Positions 43,291 to 58,131 of a stretch of DNA of 64,000 bases are shown piece by piece; the stretch's first letter is position 1, and every line of letters starts with the position of its first letter. The notes under the pieces are model-generated. The model was given only the letters and a program-made list of their open reading frames with translations, searched no databases and was not told the DNA's origin. The stretch covers positions 372,001 to 436,000 of the forward strand of contig NW_004457736.1 in the NCBI RefSeq assembly GCF_000203815.1, written 5' to 3'. Position numbers and translations under genes: made by a program. Source of the stretch: Cavenderia fasciculata (taxonomy: Eukaryota > Evosea > Eumycetozoa > Acytosteliales > Cavenderiaceae).

Positions 43291-45650
43291 TTAAATCGGA
43301 GGCAGGTCTCTTCTACAAACAGGACAACTCATCTTGTATTCTATCCACTCCAATAAACATCTTGAATGGAATAAATGGTCGCAAGGAGTAATCATATAAT
43401 CATTGTCGTCGGCTTCCACATCACACATACAAATAACGCATTGTTGTCCATCTCGAATTGTTGGTGCAATTTGTCGAGCGTATTGATATTTTGGTGGTAA
43501 AAACTAAATAGCAGGAAAGTAATTTAGTCAATTTGCAGAAATTCCATTATTAAATTCTTTTTTTTTAATTGACTTACTCTTTTTGGAATAAAGAATTGTG
43601 GACCCCATTTTTCTTGTAAATATAATACAAAGATTTGGAGACACATCCAATTGAACAACATAAGACTAAAAGTGTAGTCTGGTTCCACAGGGATAAAATT
43701 ATAAGGACAGCCGAAAAAGTATAGTGGAATGGCAAGTCTTGAAAAAGACATTCCCAAAACATATTGCCATAGGAATGGTCTTCTCGTGCATCTTGTTGCA
43801 TTGTTGTATATTTGTGGAACCCAAAATGAATACATTATAAATAAAAACAAATGGAATAAATGACTCATATAATAAATGATCATAAATCCTCCAATTAAAA
43901 ATGAATCTAAATAAAAATAATTATTATTAGTTAATTAATAAATTTGTAATAATAATGTTGATGATGATGGTATAGTTATTACTTACAAAATCTTAAATAA
44001 AATATTGAAAATTCTCTACGTAATGAATCTATAGAATAGAACAAAAAATAAATGAATTTGATGGGTTAGTATTATTAATTAATTATTAATTTTGTGTGTT
44101 TCTAGACTTACGCCAACCATCAGCAAAAGCTTGTGGTCTTCTTGCTTTGAGAATGATTAATAGATAACGCATTCCAAATAATGAAAAACTAACAAATTGG
44201 AAAAAGGCAGCAGTGGCAAATGCATTAAACATTGATTCGATAACGATACCAGCGGTTAAATGAATAAGACATAGATAGGCATCGATAATGGTTTGCATTC
44301 CAACAGTGTAGAGCGATACCTTTGCCGCACCTGTTTGTGTTCCAGTATAGTCCATTTGTTTGATTAAAACGAAAATCTGTATAAATGAACAAAGTGTAAC
44401 CATCAAAATATAATTGATTCGTTTTGATTGATAGACACTTAATAATATTGAAGCTGCTTCAATCTTTATATCCAACATACAAAATGTACTAACATAAGAT
44501 CCTGATAATCTTATTTGATTTTCATTTGATTCTTGTACTAAATAGAATAGAATACTTGTTATTATCAAATGTTATAGTTTATACTCTATATATCATACCA
44601 TCAGAAGATAATGATTCAAATTGAATATTGACATTAAATCCACAATCATTTGTAGATGTAATATTACTTAGAATCTTGTTTAATATATCTCGAATTTCAG
44701 GTACCGTTGAATTATCACTAAATTGTATTGATGTTGAATAATGAATACTGAAAGAATGAAATGAAGATATGTGTTAGAGAGAGAGAGAGATAAATAATTA
44801 TATAGTTTTTCAATGGTTTTTTTGTAGAGATAAATACTTGTTTGGTAAAGCAATTAAAGTTAAGAGACCAATTTTATATTCATAGATACCATAGAGGAAA
44901 TATTTCTTTGTAGTGTCTGTTGTGTAGACACCATCTCTAATGACCATTTCACCTTCGACAAAATCAACATTGGATGAAGTTTGAAGTGGATAGTTTATGA
45001 TACTAAATAATGTGTGTCCAGTGTTTTTCGTAAATGAAAGTGTTGCCAAAGATGATCCATTATTGACACTCCAATCACCCTTGTAGATAAATGTAATGTT
45101 ACGAGGATATTGTTCAGTTTGTACTTGTTGACTACTACTGCTACTGCTGTCTCCACTACTGCTGCTACTACTACCTTGACTATTATTAATACCACTTCCA
45201 ATACTTGGTACACCACCAGCATTATTACTGCCACTACTATCGGTTAATGTTTCGCCAGTTGCATTATTGTTGGTATGTAAAAGAGTGTTTTCATTGCCGC
45301 TACTACCACTAGTCATTGCAGCAGACGATTGAGAATAGGTTGATGTTGCGGAACTAGTCGATGCATACTTGTCTTTTTGTTGAGAGTCTGCAGATGTCGG
45401 TACTGAAACAAATGTATCCTACATATCAAATCAAAAAATAGTTAGTTACTGTCAATGATCATATTCCATATCCATCTCTATCTCTATCTCTATGATTTAG
45501 TATAGTACATACATCTATGGCACAAGACACTGTAGTTATTTGAAATAATAATATACATGATAAAAGAATAATTATATACAAGAAGAATAAAGAAGAAGAA
45601 GAAGAGTGACGAGTACTCTGACGCCTATTAAATCGAAACAAATCTACCAT
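43291..45650 (-). CDS. Tul1/FLY-like multi-pass transmembrane RING E3 ubiquitin ligase
   Basis: Seven exons (45650-45513, 45418-44838, 44747-44599, 44537-44112, 44028-43987, 43906-43578, 43503-43291) give 625 residues, and every phase closes. An N-terminal signal-anchor (about 20-42) leads to a Ser-rich, sequon-bearing lumenal domain. About seven transmembrane helices start near 300. The family block ADGWHSLRREFSIFYLRFYS spans three exons, one of them only 42 bp. A C-terminal RING-H2 follows (CVICMCDVEADD, CDHLFHSRCLLEWIEYKMSC, PVCRRDLPP). Yeast Tul1 works in the Golgi/endosomal Dsc complex that ubiquitinates membrane proteins; plant FLY proteins are the same type. A role in Golgi or endosomal membrane-protein quality control is inferred. 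Confidence 0.88.
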
Positions 45651-46260
45651 GCCTTGTCGTGTAAAGATACAAAGATTGCTTCTACTCTCTCGAGAGGGAG
45701 ATCAAACACTCTCCTCTTGTATAAAGAATACTCTGTGTCAGCTGGCTAGTGGGGATGATTGATAATATCTATCTATCTATCTATCTATATTCTGTCCTTT
45801 GTTTGTTGATTCTATTATTAAATAGTTTAGTAAGATAACTATACTATACCTATACCTATACTTTAATACTATAACTTATATAAAATTCAAACAACTATTC
45901 GTTTGACATGCCAACTTGAGCTTGCAAAGCAATTTTCAACAACCCAATTTTACCAACCCGATTTGTATTATTTTTTTAAATAATTTATATTGCATGTGAT
46001 AATAATATTTTTATGTTTATTTCTTTGTTTGTGTTGACATACAGACACAAACGACAGACGATGATGAACTTGTGAATGACATTCTTTTTATTGTGATCAC
46101 TGATAGGTGGTTGATTTAATATATATAGGTTGATACTTTTGATTTTGTTATAAATTAATTTTTGAGCAATAAAATTGCTGTTTCAAAGATTGTAGTTGTA
46201 TTGTTGAACTTCTTCGTGTCAAGATATATTTCGATATCTATAGAGAGAGATTAGAGGGAG
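45651..46260. other. Divergent promoter region
   Basis: This 610-bp spacer lies between the starts of the Tul1-like and Prp40 genes. It contains an ATCT microsatellite near 45767-45788. No gene is supported. Confidence 0.5.
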
Positions 46261-48297
46261 ATGAGTGATCAATGGGCAGAGGCAACATCAGCGGATGGTA
46301 AGAAGTTCTACTATCATAAAGTGACTAGAGTATCTGTTTGGGAGAAACCCGATGAACTAAAGACACCTCAAGAGTTGGCTGCTGGTTCATCTTCATCATC
46401 ATCATCGTCGTCGTCGTCGTCAAACGGTGCTGTATCATCATCATCGGGAGCAGCATCTAGCGTACCTGTATCACTACCACCAAATTGGAAGGAATATGTT
46501 GCAGAGAATGGCAAAAAGTACTATCATAATGCAATCACCAATGAAACGAAATGGGACTTGCCAACGGCTGACAACTTACATAATAACAATAACAACAATA
46601 ACAATAACAATCATAACAATCATCATCATCATCATCAACATCATAATAACAATAATAATAATAATAATAGTAATGGAGATGAAGCACCATCAACAACAAC
46701 ACCTACACCTACACCAACAACATACGAACCAAATAGTAAAGAAGCATCAATTAAAATGTTTAAAGAGTTGTTACAGAGTCATGATGTTGCAAGTAGTTGG
46801 TCATTTGAAAGAGCACAAAGAGTGATTATCAACGACGAACGATACCAAGTACTCAAGACAATGAGCGAGCGAAAATCTGCCTATCAAGAGTATATGGTCG
46901 ATCGAAAGAAATACGAATACGAAGAAAAGAAGAAACAAGACAAGAAAAATAGAGAAGCTCTCATCAAACTATTAAAAGAGTCTGGTGAAGTTACCTCTTC
47001 AATGACTTGGAGGTATGTCACAACAAACAAACAAACAAACAAATTATAAAAGTATACTTGTACTAATGATCTTTCTTATTTAGACGAGCAAGTTTATATT
47101 TTGATGGTGATCCTAAATGGATGGCAGTTGAAAGTGAAAGAGAAAGAGAGGATTTGTTTAGAATGGTTGTTATCGATTTGGAGAAAAAGGAAAAGGAAGA
47201 CAAGGATTTGGCCAAACGAGACTTGATGAAACAGATCAAAGCAAAGTTTGAAGTAAATCTAACGATTACATCTAGAACACAGTGGCGAAAGGTCAAAGAA
47301 GAATATGAAAATGATGCTTTGATCTCTACTTGCGACAAATATGAAGTACTCCAAGTATACGAATCTTACATTAGAGAATTGGAAAAGAAGGAAGATGAAG
47401 CTCAAAGATCTGAAAAAGAAGCTGCTAAAAAAGAAGCAAGGATTCATAGAGATAGTTATAGAGTATGAAATGATTAGACAGACAATCTAAATAATGAAAT
47501 ATTATTTATTTATTTATTAATATTTATTTTGATTTTGTTGTAGGAATTTTTAAATGAAAAATATAATGAAGGAGAAATACATGCATATACAAGATGGAAA
47601 GAGTTTTATAAAAAGTATCAATCACATCCAATTGTTGTTCAATTGGCTGGACAAGTAGTTGGATCAACACCATTGGAATTGTTTACAGATTTTATTGAAG
47701 AGTTGGAATCTAGATATGAAAAGGATTTCAAACGTCTAAAGACAATGACTCAAGATGTAAATTTCCTATTCTCTCCACAACAAACTACTTTAGATGATTT
47801 TAAACAATCCATATCAACTCATGACAAGTTTAATTCCATTTCAGCTTTAAATATTGTTCCATTTTTTGAATATGTATGTAAATTAAATTAAACACAATTA
47901 TTTAAATTTACTTACTATTTACCTTTTTTTTTAGCTAAAAGAAAGAGAAGAAAAGAAACAAAAAGATTCAATTAAAAAGAGACAAAAAGCGATACTCAAC
48001 TTTAAAGCATTATTGGAAGATACAAGAACCATTAGTAAACATTCGAAATGGGAGGAAATCAAACCAACCATTTGCAAGATTCCACATTACACTGATTTAG
48101 ACGACGAAGAGGAGAAAGCTAAAATCTTCCAAGAGTATTTGGACTTTTTATCACAAGAAGAGTCTGATGAAGAAGGTATCATCAAAGGTGACGATGATAT
48201 CAATGCCAGAAAAGAATTCTCTTCTAAAAAGAGATACTCTAGAGAAGGATCTGATAACATTACAGATGATAGAAAGAGAAAAGAATCAAAACATTAA
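46261..48297 (+). CDS. Prp40-like splicing factor (WW and FF domains)
   Basis: Four exons, 46261-47012, 47084-47462, 47544-47873 and 47935-48297, joined in phases 2, 0 and 0 give 607 residues. WW1 is at about 3-32 (QWAEATSADGKKFYYHKVTR) and WW2 at about 77-106 (NWKEYVAENGKKYYHNAITN). A Ser/Asn/His-rich spacer separates them from FF domains beginning near 165 (MFKELLQSHDVASSWSFERA). Further FF-like units sit near 240 and 370, and a charged coiled coil follows. The tail is acidic then basic, with potential RS-type sites. In yeast and humans Prp40/PRPF40 belongs to U1 snRNP; its WW domains bind proline-rich branchpoint factors to bridge the two intron ends. The intron-rich dictyostelid genome would need it. 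Nuclear. Confidence 0.9.
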
Positions 48298-48627
48298 TTT
48301 AAGAAATCTTCAAAGGTTAATAAAAGTATTTAAAATAGACTAAATTATTTATGTAATCCATTGTTGGTTTGATTAATTAATAGAGAGAAAAAAATAAAAT
48401 AAAATGAATGGATGAATGATGATTTCTTTTTGAAAAGATATCTTGCTTAAAGTATTATTTGAGTTTGTTTGTTTGTTTTGTTTGTTGAAATTTATTATGA
48501 TGATTGGAGTTTGGTTTGATTTGATTTGGTTGGATGATTGGAGTGATTTGATTTTGAACATGAATGATTGTTTTTCTTGAAAATGTATAAATGTCTTTTT
48601 TGGTTTTTTTTTCCTTTTATGTTTTTT
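48298..48627. other. Convergent spacer
   Basis: A spacer of 330 bp between the 3' ends of the Prp40 and RegA genes. It is AT-rich and no gene is supported. Confidence 0.5.
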
Positions 48628-51587
48628 TTACTTTGACATTTCTTCTTCATCAATAGAAGGTAATTTGATATCGGCAGATTTTGATGATGAACTACTACTA
48701 TTTAAATTGGTGGTCGGGGTGGTTGGTGAGTCATTATCTTTTGCTTTTTGTTCATCGCCTTCTTTTCTTCCTTCCAGCTTTTGCAACTCGATTTGCCATT
48801 TATGTCTATTTTCACTCATCATCTCCATCAACACTTTGGCCTCGGTCAAGAATCTACACAGATTTTGAAAGAGTGGCAGAGCAACCAAATCGATAAAATC
48901 AGCTGCAATTCTTGGTCTTGTAGTCTTGGTCTTGTCCATAAAGGGTGTCACTGGGTAACCACACACCTTTTCAAAGTTTGATTGTTGAAAGAATTCATCT
49001 GATACTCTAATAGACCATTCATAATTTAAATGCCAAGGTCTTGCAACATTTGAAATATCTCCACACTAAAAATTATAAAATAAATTGGAATAGTTAATAT
49101 TTATAAAGAGTATAGAGTGCTCTCTCTCTCTCTCTCTTTTTTTTTTTTGATTACAAACTTTAATCAAGAAATTTAAAATCATTTGTCTATCTTCCTTTTT
49201 GTTACGATCGAATGGTTGATTGTTTAGATGATGTTGGAATTTGTTGATATACTCAAAATGGAATGACATGTCGGTCGCTAAAATTAATTGAATGACAGAT
49301 CTTCTTAATTCTTTGTATTGATCTTCATTTAATCCTTCAAGTATATTACAATCATTATTTTTTAAAATTTTAAAAGTTAATGTAGCATGATGATTCTAAA
49401 TAAAATTAAAAAAAAAGGAAATCAGTTAAATTATTACTTTTTCATTTTCTTTCTTCCTATTCTTTACCTCTAATACAGAGTTATCATTGTATTGTAATGA
49501 TAATTCAGTTTGAGCATTAACTTGAAACGTATTATTAAAACCTGGATGATTCAAATCATGACACATTGAAGCAATTAGTAATGACAAGATATCCAAATGT
49601 GTCAAATATTCAGCAGCTTTAAATGAAGTTAAAAATGTATAACATGTTTGTGTAACATCAAATGCATGCATAAAATTATGATATCTAAAAAATTGAAAAA
49701 TATTAATATGGTTATTAACTATCCATCTATCATTTATCATATGTTTTCAACGTACCTATTATTCTTTCTATAGAGAGAATGAACAGCCATAATAAAACTT
49801 TGAAGTTTTTCAATTGGAATCTTAAAGGTTTCGAGTAATTGAAAGTTTTCAAACATGTCTACCAACATTGGCATTAGGTCATCCTCTGAATATCGGAAAA
49901 CGTCAAACTCCCACTCTTTGATACCCTCTTTGGTATCCTTGTTTGATGTTTGTGGGAACGTTGGAATTGAATTTCTTCTTGTCCCCGTTACACTACTGAA
50001 TTCAGTCACCAAGAAACTCTTTGTCACCGGATCAACTGATTCACTCTTTATCAATTTTTCAAATGATGGTCGATAAATATTTGATGATCTAAAAATAAAG
50101 AAAAGAATATAAATATAAGTATAACCTAAACTTTTGTCTTTTGTCTTTTGTCTATTATTACTTGACTTACCCTAATTCCTTTAAAATTGATAATAATTTT
50201 GATTTAACTTCAGTTTCATGTACAGCCCAACCTTTTTGTTGCATTAATTCTTCTATACTTCTAGTGACTGATACCAAAGGTGATTCCATTGCATCCCTTG
50301 AAAAAGATGCCATTTCATTCATCTTTTTGGTCAATTCTTCAACCTCGTGTTCTTTGGCCTCCATCTGTTTGGTAAGTTTGGCACGTGTCTCCATTTCCTG
50401 TGACAATTGACTTCGAAGATCCATTTCATTCTTTTCTCTAAGTATACTGTTTAGAACAGTATCTATTTTCTTTTTCAATAGTTCTTTGGCAATTGGTTTG
50501 GTTAAAAAGTCTTGTCCTCCAATCTTGATTGTATCATTTGCATATTTATAATCAATTGCTGTTCCAGACATTACTAAAAAGTAAAAAAGTAAAAGAAAAG
50601 AAATGAGTTTGAAATTCTCAATGAATGATTATTTTTGGTTCGAACATACAAATAACTGGAACATTTTTAATTTCAGCATGGTCATTGATTCTTTGGAGTA
50701 AATCAAATCCAGATATATTTGGCATCATAACATCTGTTAAAACCAAGTCATATTTTGTATTACCATTAATTAATATATTCCATGCTTCTTCTCCATTTGT
50801 AACAACCGTTACTAGATAGAATAGAATAACAAAAATAAAAGAAAAGAAAAGAAATTTGTTAATTATAGTTATTATTATTATCCAAATTTTTGGTTAATTA
50901 ATTACCATTATATTTAAATTTCTTTAGAGCACTTTCTAGGATCTTTCTTTGGACTTGGTCATCATCAACCACTAAAATATGAACCTTGCTAGGACTATAT
51001 GTATTTACAGAGTGGTGGTCCCCTTCTTGGTTCGTTGTTGTAGTTGTTGTTGTTGTTGTGGAGGTGGTAGCTGACGGTGTTGCTAATACAGGTGCCTTTT
51101 TTACAGTTGTTGAAGATGATGATGGTGGTGGTGATAAGACATTTTCTTGGCTTGATGATTCATTATTACTATTTACATTGTTGTTGTTGTTGTTGTTGTT
51201 GATGTCTGACGTTTGGTGATGGTGATGATGATGATGATGTTGTGGTCTTGGTATTGGTGTCGTATTTGTTGATGGAGTAGTCATGGCATTGATTATATTG
51301 GTGGTCAACTCATCAGCGGTAGGCGACCCTCCACTTGGTTGTTCATATTGGTGGTGATGATGGTGATGGTAGTGTCCATGATTATGATGGTGATGATGAT
51401 GGTCACCACTATTATTGGTATTGTTACTATTTACAGCATGTACATGAACGGATGAGGTAGTGTTACTTGGTTCATTGTCATTATTAATATATTTTTGTTT
51501 GTCGTCTGTAAGAGTACTATGGTTTCCCAAAGGAGGAGGAGGAGGAGGAGGAGGAGTATCCTCCTCATAGTCTGTCTTGTTGTTCAT
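48628..51587 (-). CDS. regA: RegA: response-regulator cAMP phosphodiesterase
   Basis: Seven exons (51587-50906, 50811-50650, 50573-50171, 50088-49756, 49684-49468, 49395-49159, 49065-48628) give 823 residues, and all phases close. The N-terminal 210 residues are Pro/His/Asn/Thr-rich. A receiver domain starts at HILVVDDDQVQRKIL. Its phospho-acceptor is Asp254 in LVLTDVMMP and the conserved Lys lies in FLTKPI. A coiled linker leads to a class I phosphodiesterase domain with the metal-binding HNFMHAFD near 528 and HDLNHPGFNN. RegA hydrolyses intracellular cAMP when phosphorylated through the RdeA phosphorelay, so it sets PKA activity and the timing of development. The C-terminal tail is Lys/Glu and Ser-rich. 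One intron (49158 down) uses a GTTTGT donor. It faces the UBR gene head-to-head. Confidence 0.95.
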
Positions 51588-52404
51588 AACTATCTCCTTT
51601 CTTGTCTCTCTCTCTTTCTCTATGTTTTATAATTATTCTTAATTGGCAGCAGCAGTCCCGCAGCGATTCTATTCTATTTATCTAATTATATTGGTGTTTG
51701 ATGATTGCTGGTAATAATCTCATTGATTGTGTATTGCTTTAATCTTTTTTATCTTTATCTGTCTGTCTCTCTGTCAGCAGCACTCACATCTAATTTAAAT
51801 AATAAGAGGGGTTCAAACCAATAATAGTAATAAAAAAAACAACAATAATTTGAAATTAAATAATTAATAATTTGTTTTTTACTCTGTATTAAAAACAAAA
51901 ACTAACAACAAAGGTAAAGTATTTTATTTTGTTACACATTCATGTTTGTTAATAAATTATCGTCCAAAGGTTTACTCGTTGATTGACCAAACAGTTCACA
52001 ACTCCCAATCAAATCACAAAAATAAACAGCTGTTGTTTTAAATTAAAGATTTGTAGATACTTAATCAACATAAGTTATACCCTTTTTTTTGAGATGATTC
52101 TTCTTCAAAGTTGTTCATGTGATATGTGGAGATACGTCAGACTAAACTAAACTTCTCATGAGTGTTCGATACTGTCTACTGCTTGGCTTCAGTCTGACAA
52201 TGTTGAGCTCATCAAACCCAAATTTGGTAATTACAAAAAAATAATAAATGAAATTTGTGTATGATTGTTGGGGCAGTTTGAGAAGCACTGAGAACAGAAA
52301 AGAAAGATTTTTTAGAAAGTATAGTTAAAGTTAAAGTTTATTTAAACAAACAAATTAAAGAAAAGAAAGAATACTATTATACCATACTATACTATACAAC
52401 AGAT
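51588..52404. other. Divergent regA/UBR promoter region
   Basis: This is 817 bp between two start codons. It is AT-rich with short CT and A tracts. No coding frame or RNA is supported. Regulatory sites for development-dependent regA expression would be expected here, but I cannot identify them. Confidence 0.5.
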
Positions 52405-55400
52405 ATGACAGAGAGTCACCAAAAGAAAATTGAAGAGTATTATCATATTCTCAGGCTTGGTGATGATGATGGTGATGATAATCAATCAAGGAATACAACA
52501 ATTGTAACAAACAAACTAATTGAATTAATAACAGGCAATACAACAAAGAATTCATTGTCGGTTGATTCATTACTAGATGTTGCATCGTGGTTGTGTACAC
52601 AAGGTGAATTGAAATCATTTAATGACCTCAAGACAAAGTATGCCAATTGCTCGACAAAGTCAATGTGCAGTAATGTGTGGAAGAGTGATACCTATATTTA
52701 CAAGTGTATCGATTGTCAATTTGACGAAAACTGTGCACTCTGCGTCGAATGCTTCCAACCCTCTAAACATGTTGGACATCGGTACCGACTGTTACCATCG
52801 TTTAGAGGCTGCTGCGATTGTGGTGATATATCTGCTTGGAAGCGAGAGGGATGGTGTGACTTTCACGGGCAGTCTCGTGTCATTGGACAACTCCCAATTA
52901 GTCTTCATCAAACCATCAAACTCTACTCATCTGCCATTGTACAATTAATTCATCGTTCACTTTCTCCTCAAAAACATCATCAACAAAGTAGTAATAATAA
53001 TAATAATAATAATAATGTAAATTCTCCACCACCACCTCCTCCACCTCAACCACCACTCTCCCCATCTTCCCCATTTGTTTCATCTATGGATGAATCTATG
53101 CAAGGACAACAACAACAACAAGATACCATTCAAATGTATAAAATCAATTATCAGTATATCGAACCATTGATGAAACTTGTCAAGTCTATGAACCAATTAA
53201 TCGATTTGTTAGGTGACAATGTAGCACTAATCTGTGCATCATCCTTTACCGACAACAACGATATTACAAATGATAAGGACAATCACAAACATATCTATTT
53301 ATCAACGTTTTATCTATTAGCCGAATCAAAAGAGGAAATCGAACCATTGGAAAGATTTGTCATCTCATTGTTTGTCTCGAATGACTATCGCGATCAACTT
53401 TCCATCCATCTTTCACAAAACTATGATATTGTCCGTCACTATGACACCGAAGGAAACATCTCCAAACCATTTTCCCTAACTGTCCAACTCTTTACAGTTG
53501 ATTCAATTGCTTTAAAAATTGTTTCAACCCAAAGTAAATATATACAAAAATATATCATATAATATAATCAATCATTTTTATATTAATTATATTTATTTAT
53601 TTATTTATCAGATTTTATTCACATTGTAAATAATTTTAATGCAGTTATTAAAAATGCTCAAAATAAGAATACTGGTCAATTAATTGTAAATAGTCCTGTT
53701 ATTAAAGATAAACATTATTTTAGAACTCTTGTTGATATATGGTATGATGATAATGAATAATTAATTATTACATTGATACAAACTATAGTTATTTTAATTC
53801 CTCTCCTCTTTTTTTTTTCAATTTAGTTATATTTTAAGAAATAAATCAAGTTTCTTATGGTTGATGGAAAATCCAGAACAATTATTTGAAACTTTTAAAC
53901 CATTGACTTTGGCTCAAGAAATTTATTCGCAATCTAGAATTGCAACAGTCCACATTGAACAAGAAGATGGTAAATAATAATAATATATTAATATTAATTA
54001 ATTAATTAATTGGTTATTAATTTCTTTTCTTTATTTCTTTATTTTTTAGATTTTTGGCATTATGCATTTAATTTTGAATTTTATCTTAGAAAATATTTAT
54101 TGGATCCAGTTCAAAATTTGATATTGACCATGTCATCCAACAATAGTGATCTAATCAAAGAATCACAAATACTAAACTTAAAGAATCACTTTTTGGAAGA
54201 GATTGAAAATTTCTACAATTGTACAGGTCATCGTCTTTCAAAAATTGCTTGGAAACGTGGTCTTCGAGATAATCGCGTTCCAGATTTTAGAGTAAACAAA
54301 CAACCCGTATCTATTCATTTACCACTACATCGATCTTTAATTGAATTTATTTATGATTGTAAGTCAAACAATTAATAATAACAATAACAATAACACTACT
54401 AATACTTTTACCTTTTTTTTTTTTATTATTAGTAATATTAATATTTAAAAAACAACCAAAACAATGTTTATTTAATAGTAAAGGAAATTATGTTGAACCA
54501 TCTTTTATTGTTGATCCAATTATAAGATTGTATGTATTCCTTTCACAGGTAAAGAGTGGGTCTTGGGTGAGAAATGGTACATCGGTTCTATACCAGAGCC
54601 ATTTGTATCTCAGACACGATGAATTCTGTCAACCTGATTTCTATCTCTTGCAATTCTGTTTGTTGTGTATGGAGACTGAACAAATCTATGCACAGCTTTT
54701 AGATAGATCCGAATTGACGACGTGGTTTGTGTTGGATGGTACCATTGTCACACCAGCATCTCCAGTATCATCGCCATCCACCTCACCACAACCAACCTCT
54801 ATTCTATCACCACACGGATTATTCAGTAGTCCAAGTGCAGCTCTATCATCATTGCTTCCTGGATTCTTAAGATCTTCGACAAATGGTGGAAATACGAATG
54901 GACCACCCAGACCACCCCAACCACAGACAACGACCGTTCCACCTGTACCGGTTCACCAATCAAATGCAGACAAGAACAATTTGGTCATGGCAGAGGATCT
55001 AGTGGCACTCATTATCTCTTTGGTATCAGATCGTTCAAAATTGGCTGGATTTACAACCGAACAGATTATACGTAGAGATTTGATTCATATCTTGGCTATT
55101 GGCAACTCGACACACAGCGATCTCGTAGAAAGACACCATGACACGATCAACAGTCATCCTGGATTTGACCGTGTACTTGAATCGGTTGCCATCTACCACA
55201 ATGCAACCGTTCATGAAAAGGGTAAATACCAACTCAGAGATGAATGTTGGGAAGAGTGGGATGCCTACTATCCACTCTACTCGCGTGTCGAATTACAAAA
55301 AGCAGAAGAAAACTATAGTCGTTATTTCAAAAATCATAAAAAGACAGGACAATCATCATCGTCATCATCATACCACAGACCAATTCATCCACTTGTTCCT

Positions 55401-58131
55401 GCTATCCCCATTTTATCGGGTATTGAAAAGATATTGCACTGTGATATCCTTCACTCTATCATCTTTACCATTCTCTATAATAGTCTTAGTGGATCACCAC
55501 GTACATCTGAAGCACTCGTCACAAATACTCTTCATCTTATATCATTGGTTTTAAATCATTCAAATAATAATAATCTAAAAAATAATAATATTAATAATAA
55601 TAATAATAATAATAACAGTAACAGCCACCAACAACCATCAGTACCAAAGTATGAAACAATTGATTTTGGGTTTCATCCAAAAGACTTTGTTGCCAATATG
55701 TTCCATCCCATTAAACAATCTGGCTACTTTATGATTGGTTCTGCATCGATATCTCATACAATCTATTCGCTTCTCAACACCATGTTGACATCTTCATCAA
55801 ACCTAGAACAACACACTGGCGCGATTGAATTGATTCTTGGACATCCTTTGGTAGAACAAGCAAAACCTTTTTATTTGGCCAATGATATGGCTGGTAGCTC
55901 TGGAAGCAGTAATAGTGGGTTGGCGACTAGTCTTGGCAACTCTCAGGGATTGTCAAAGTCTCCTGAATTTGGATCTCTTCAAAAAGAATTTGCCAGAAAG
56001 AAACAATTAGAAATTATGAAAAAGTTTAGTGAACAACAAAGATCATTCCTCAAACATAGTACTGAAAAGACAAAACAAAAAGAAAAGGAAAAGGAAAAGG
56101 AAAAAGATCATTCTGAATTATTGGTATTTGGTGATATCGATGAAGATGACGAGGAAATACCAAAATCATCATCATCAAGTGATATAGATATGGATGAAGA
56201 TGAAGATTTGAATATATTTGGGTCTTGTTCAATGTGTAAAGAAGAGATGAATCCTACCAAAGAACCTTTTGGTTATGTTAGTTATATTCAAAAGAATCAA
56301 ATCCTATCCTTTCTACCTTTGGAAAATAGTTCAAATCTTGGGTCGGCAATTGAACAAGTGGCAATGGATTATATGGAATTGTTTAAAGATATCAATAGAG
56401 TCAAGAGTTCATTTATCAACTTTTGTTCTCATTTGATGCATCTTGAATGTCATAAAAAACTACTCAAATCACAATCCTCTCATCATCGAGCTGGAGCTGC
56501 CGAACACTCTCCACTTGACTCTTTCCATTGTCCTTGTTGTAGACGAATCTCAAATACTATTATTCCATTCTCTGATTGTCCAATTTATTCTCATCGCAAC
56601 AACAATCAAATATCTCCTTCAACTTTACCTTTTATTGATTGGGCAATTAGTCAAACAAATCAACAATTCCCAATTCATACAGCATCATTATATACACCTG
56701 GTATCATACTACAAGAACTTATTGGTAATCAAGATTCACCTTATAAACTTCATTTATTATGGAATATTGTAAGTATAAAAGAAAAAAAAAAAGAAAAAGT
56801 CTATATCAAAATGATAATAACATTTATTCTTTATTTTTATTTTTATTTTTAGATAATATCAACTATAACAATAACAGAAATATCAAAAAGAGGATCAAAT
56901 ATATTAGATTCTATTACACACCATTTTAAATCAAGTTTACAGAATCTTGTTAAATTGGTTGTATCTAAAAGTTTGGTGAATCAAGGACAAAGAACAAGTG
57001 AAATGAATTCAATGTTGAATAGAATATTTAATAATAATAATATTCAACAAGACAATAATAATAATAATAATGGAACTACTGAAAAGGATCAAATCAATAT
57101 TCAATTTTTAAATATTGAAATGTTTGGATTATTGGTTAGAATGTTTATTTGTACAGAATCTTTACCTATTCATCAAAGATTATCATTCTCTTTTATTGTT
57201 CAACTATTATTTATTTCAACTATTATTCAATCAATTATTGTTTTAAAACAAAAGGTAAAAGAAAAAAAAATAACAAATCATTCAATTCAAATATTAATAT
57301 CCTATTATTTATTTTTAGAATATATTAAAAGGAACAATTTTAGAAGAGATTAAAAATATATCAAATGGAGAAATGAATCAAGAGATTAAAAGTTTATGTT
57401 TACCATTCCTTAGACGAACAGGAATATTATTATCGGTTTTGGATTATCCAAACACTTCCAATAGAATAGACTATAGTACAAATGATGGTATCGATAATGA
57501 ATATCAATATCTTTTAAAATATCTTGGATTGTCAAATGAATCTCTCATGGAAACTCTAAATAATAATCAAATCGTTTCAAATTTGATTATTAAAACTTGG
57601 ATTGACAATACTACGACTACTACTATCAAAGAAGACAACAATAACAATAATCAACAAGTTGTTACTACTACCTCGACCATATATCCGCCACTTAGAGGTT
57701 ACAAAAAGTTTGAATTTGTTAATCTTCCTAGAGAATATATTCCATTCTTTTTAGAAATGAACAAAAAGGAATGTGATGAATGTCACAATGCAACCAAAAA
57801 GGAACTCCGTAATCGAATCATATGTATGTTTTGTCGAAAGATAATGTGCTCTTATACAGAGTACATTGATCACTATGCATCATGTTCAGGGATTGGCGTC
57901 AGCTTGTTATTGTCAGAATCACTCATAGTCATCCTCTTTAAAAACTCTATCAAAATATGGGGTACGGTCTATCTCGACGAACACGGAGACGAGGACATTG
58001 GACTGCGTAGAGGTAAACCACTCTTTCTCAGCACAGAGAGGTTGGAAAGACTAAAACAGGATATTCTATCACTCTCTATTCAAAATTTAACACAATCCAT
58101 TCCAAACCATAATATGTTGTTTGATCGTTAA
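52405..58131 (+). CDS. UBR1/UBR2-type N-recognin E3 ubiquitin ligase
   Basis: Seven exons (52405-53533, 53612-53741, 53827-53969, 54050-54358, 54433-56768, 56853-57254, 57319-58131) give 1753 residues, and all phases close. The UBR-box zinc finger lies at about 80-155 (CSNVWKSDTYIYKCIDC, CALCVECFQPSKHVGHRY, GCCDCGDISAWKREGWCDFH). These residues bind basic N-terminal residues of N-degron substrates. A long helical scaffold follows, with WVRNGTSVLYQSHLYL and LHLECHKKL-type segments. The RING-H2-like domain begins near 1167 (CSMCKEEMNP...CPCCRR). The UBR C-terminal autoinhibitory-like domain closes with GTVYLDEHGDEDIGLRRGKP. Asn, Pro and Ser runs interrupt the scaffold. It targets N-degron proteins to the proteasome in cytosol and nucleus. 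Confidence 0.92.
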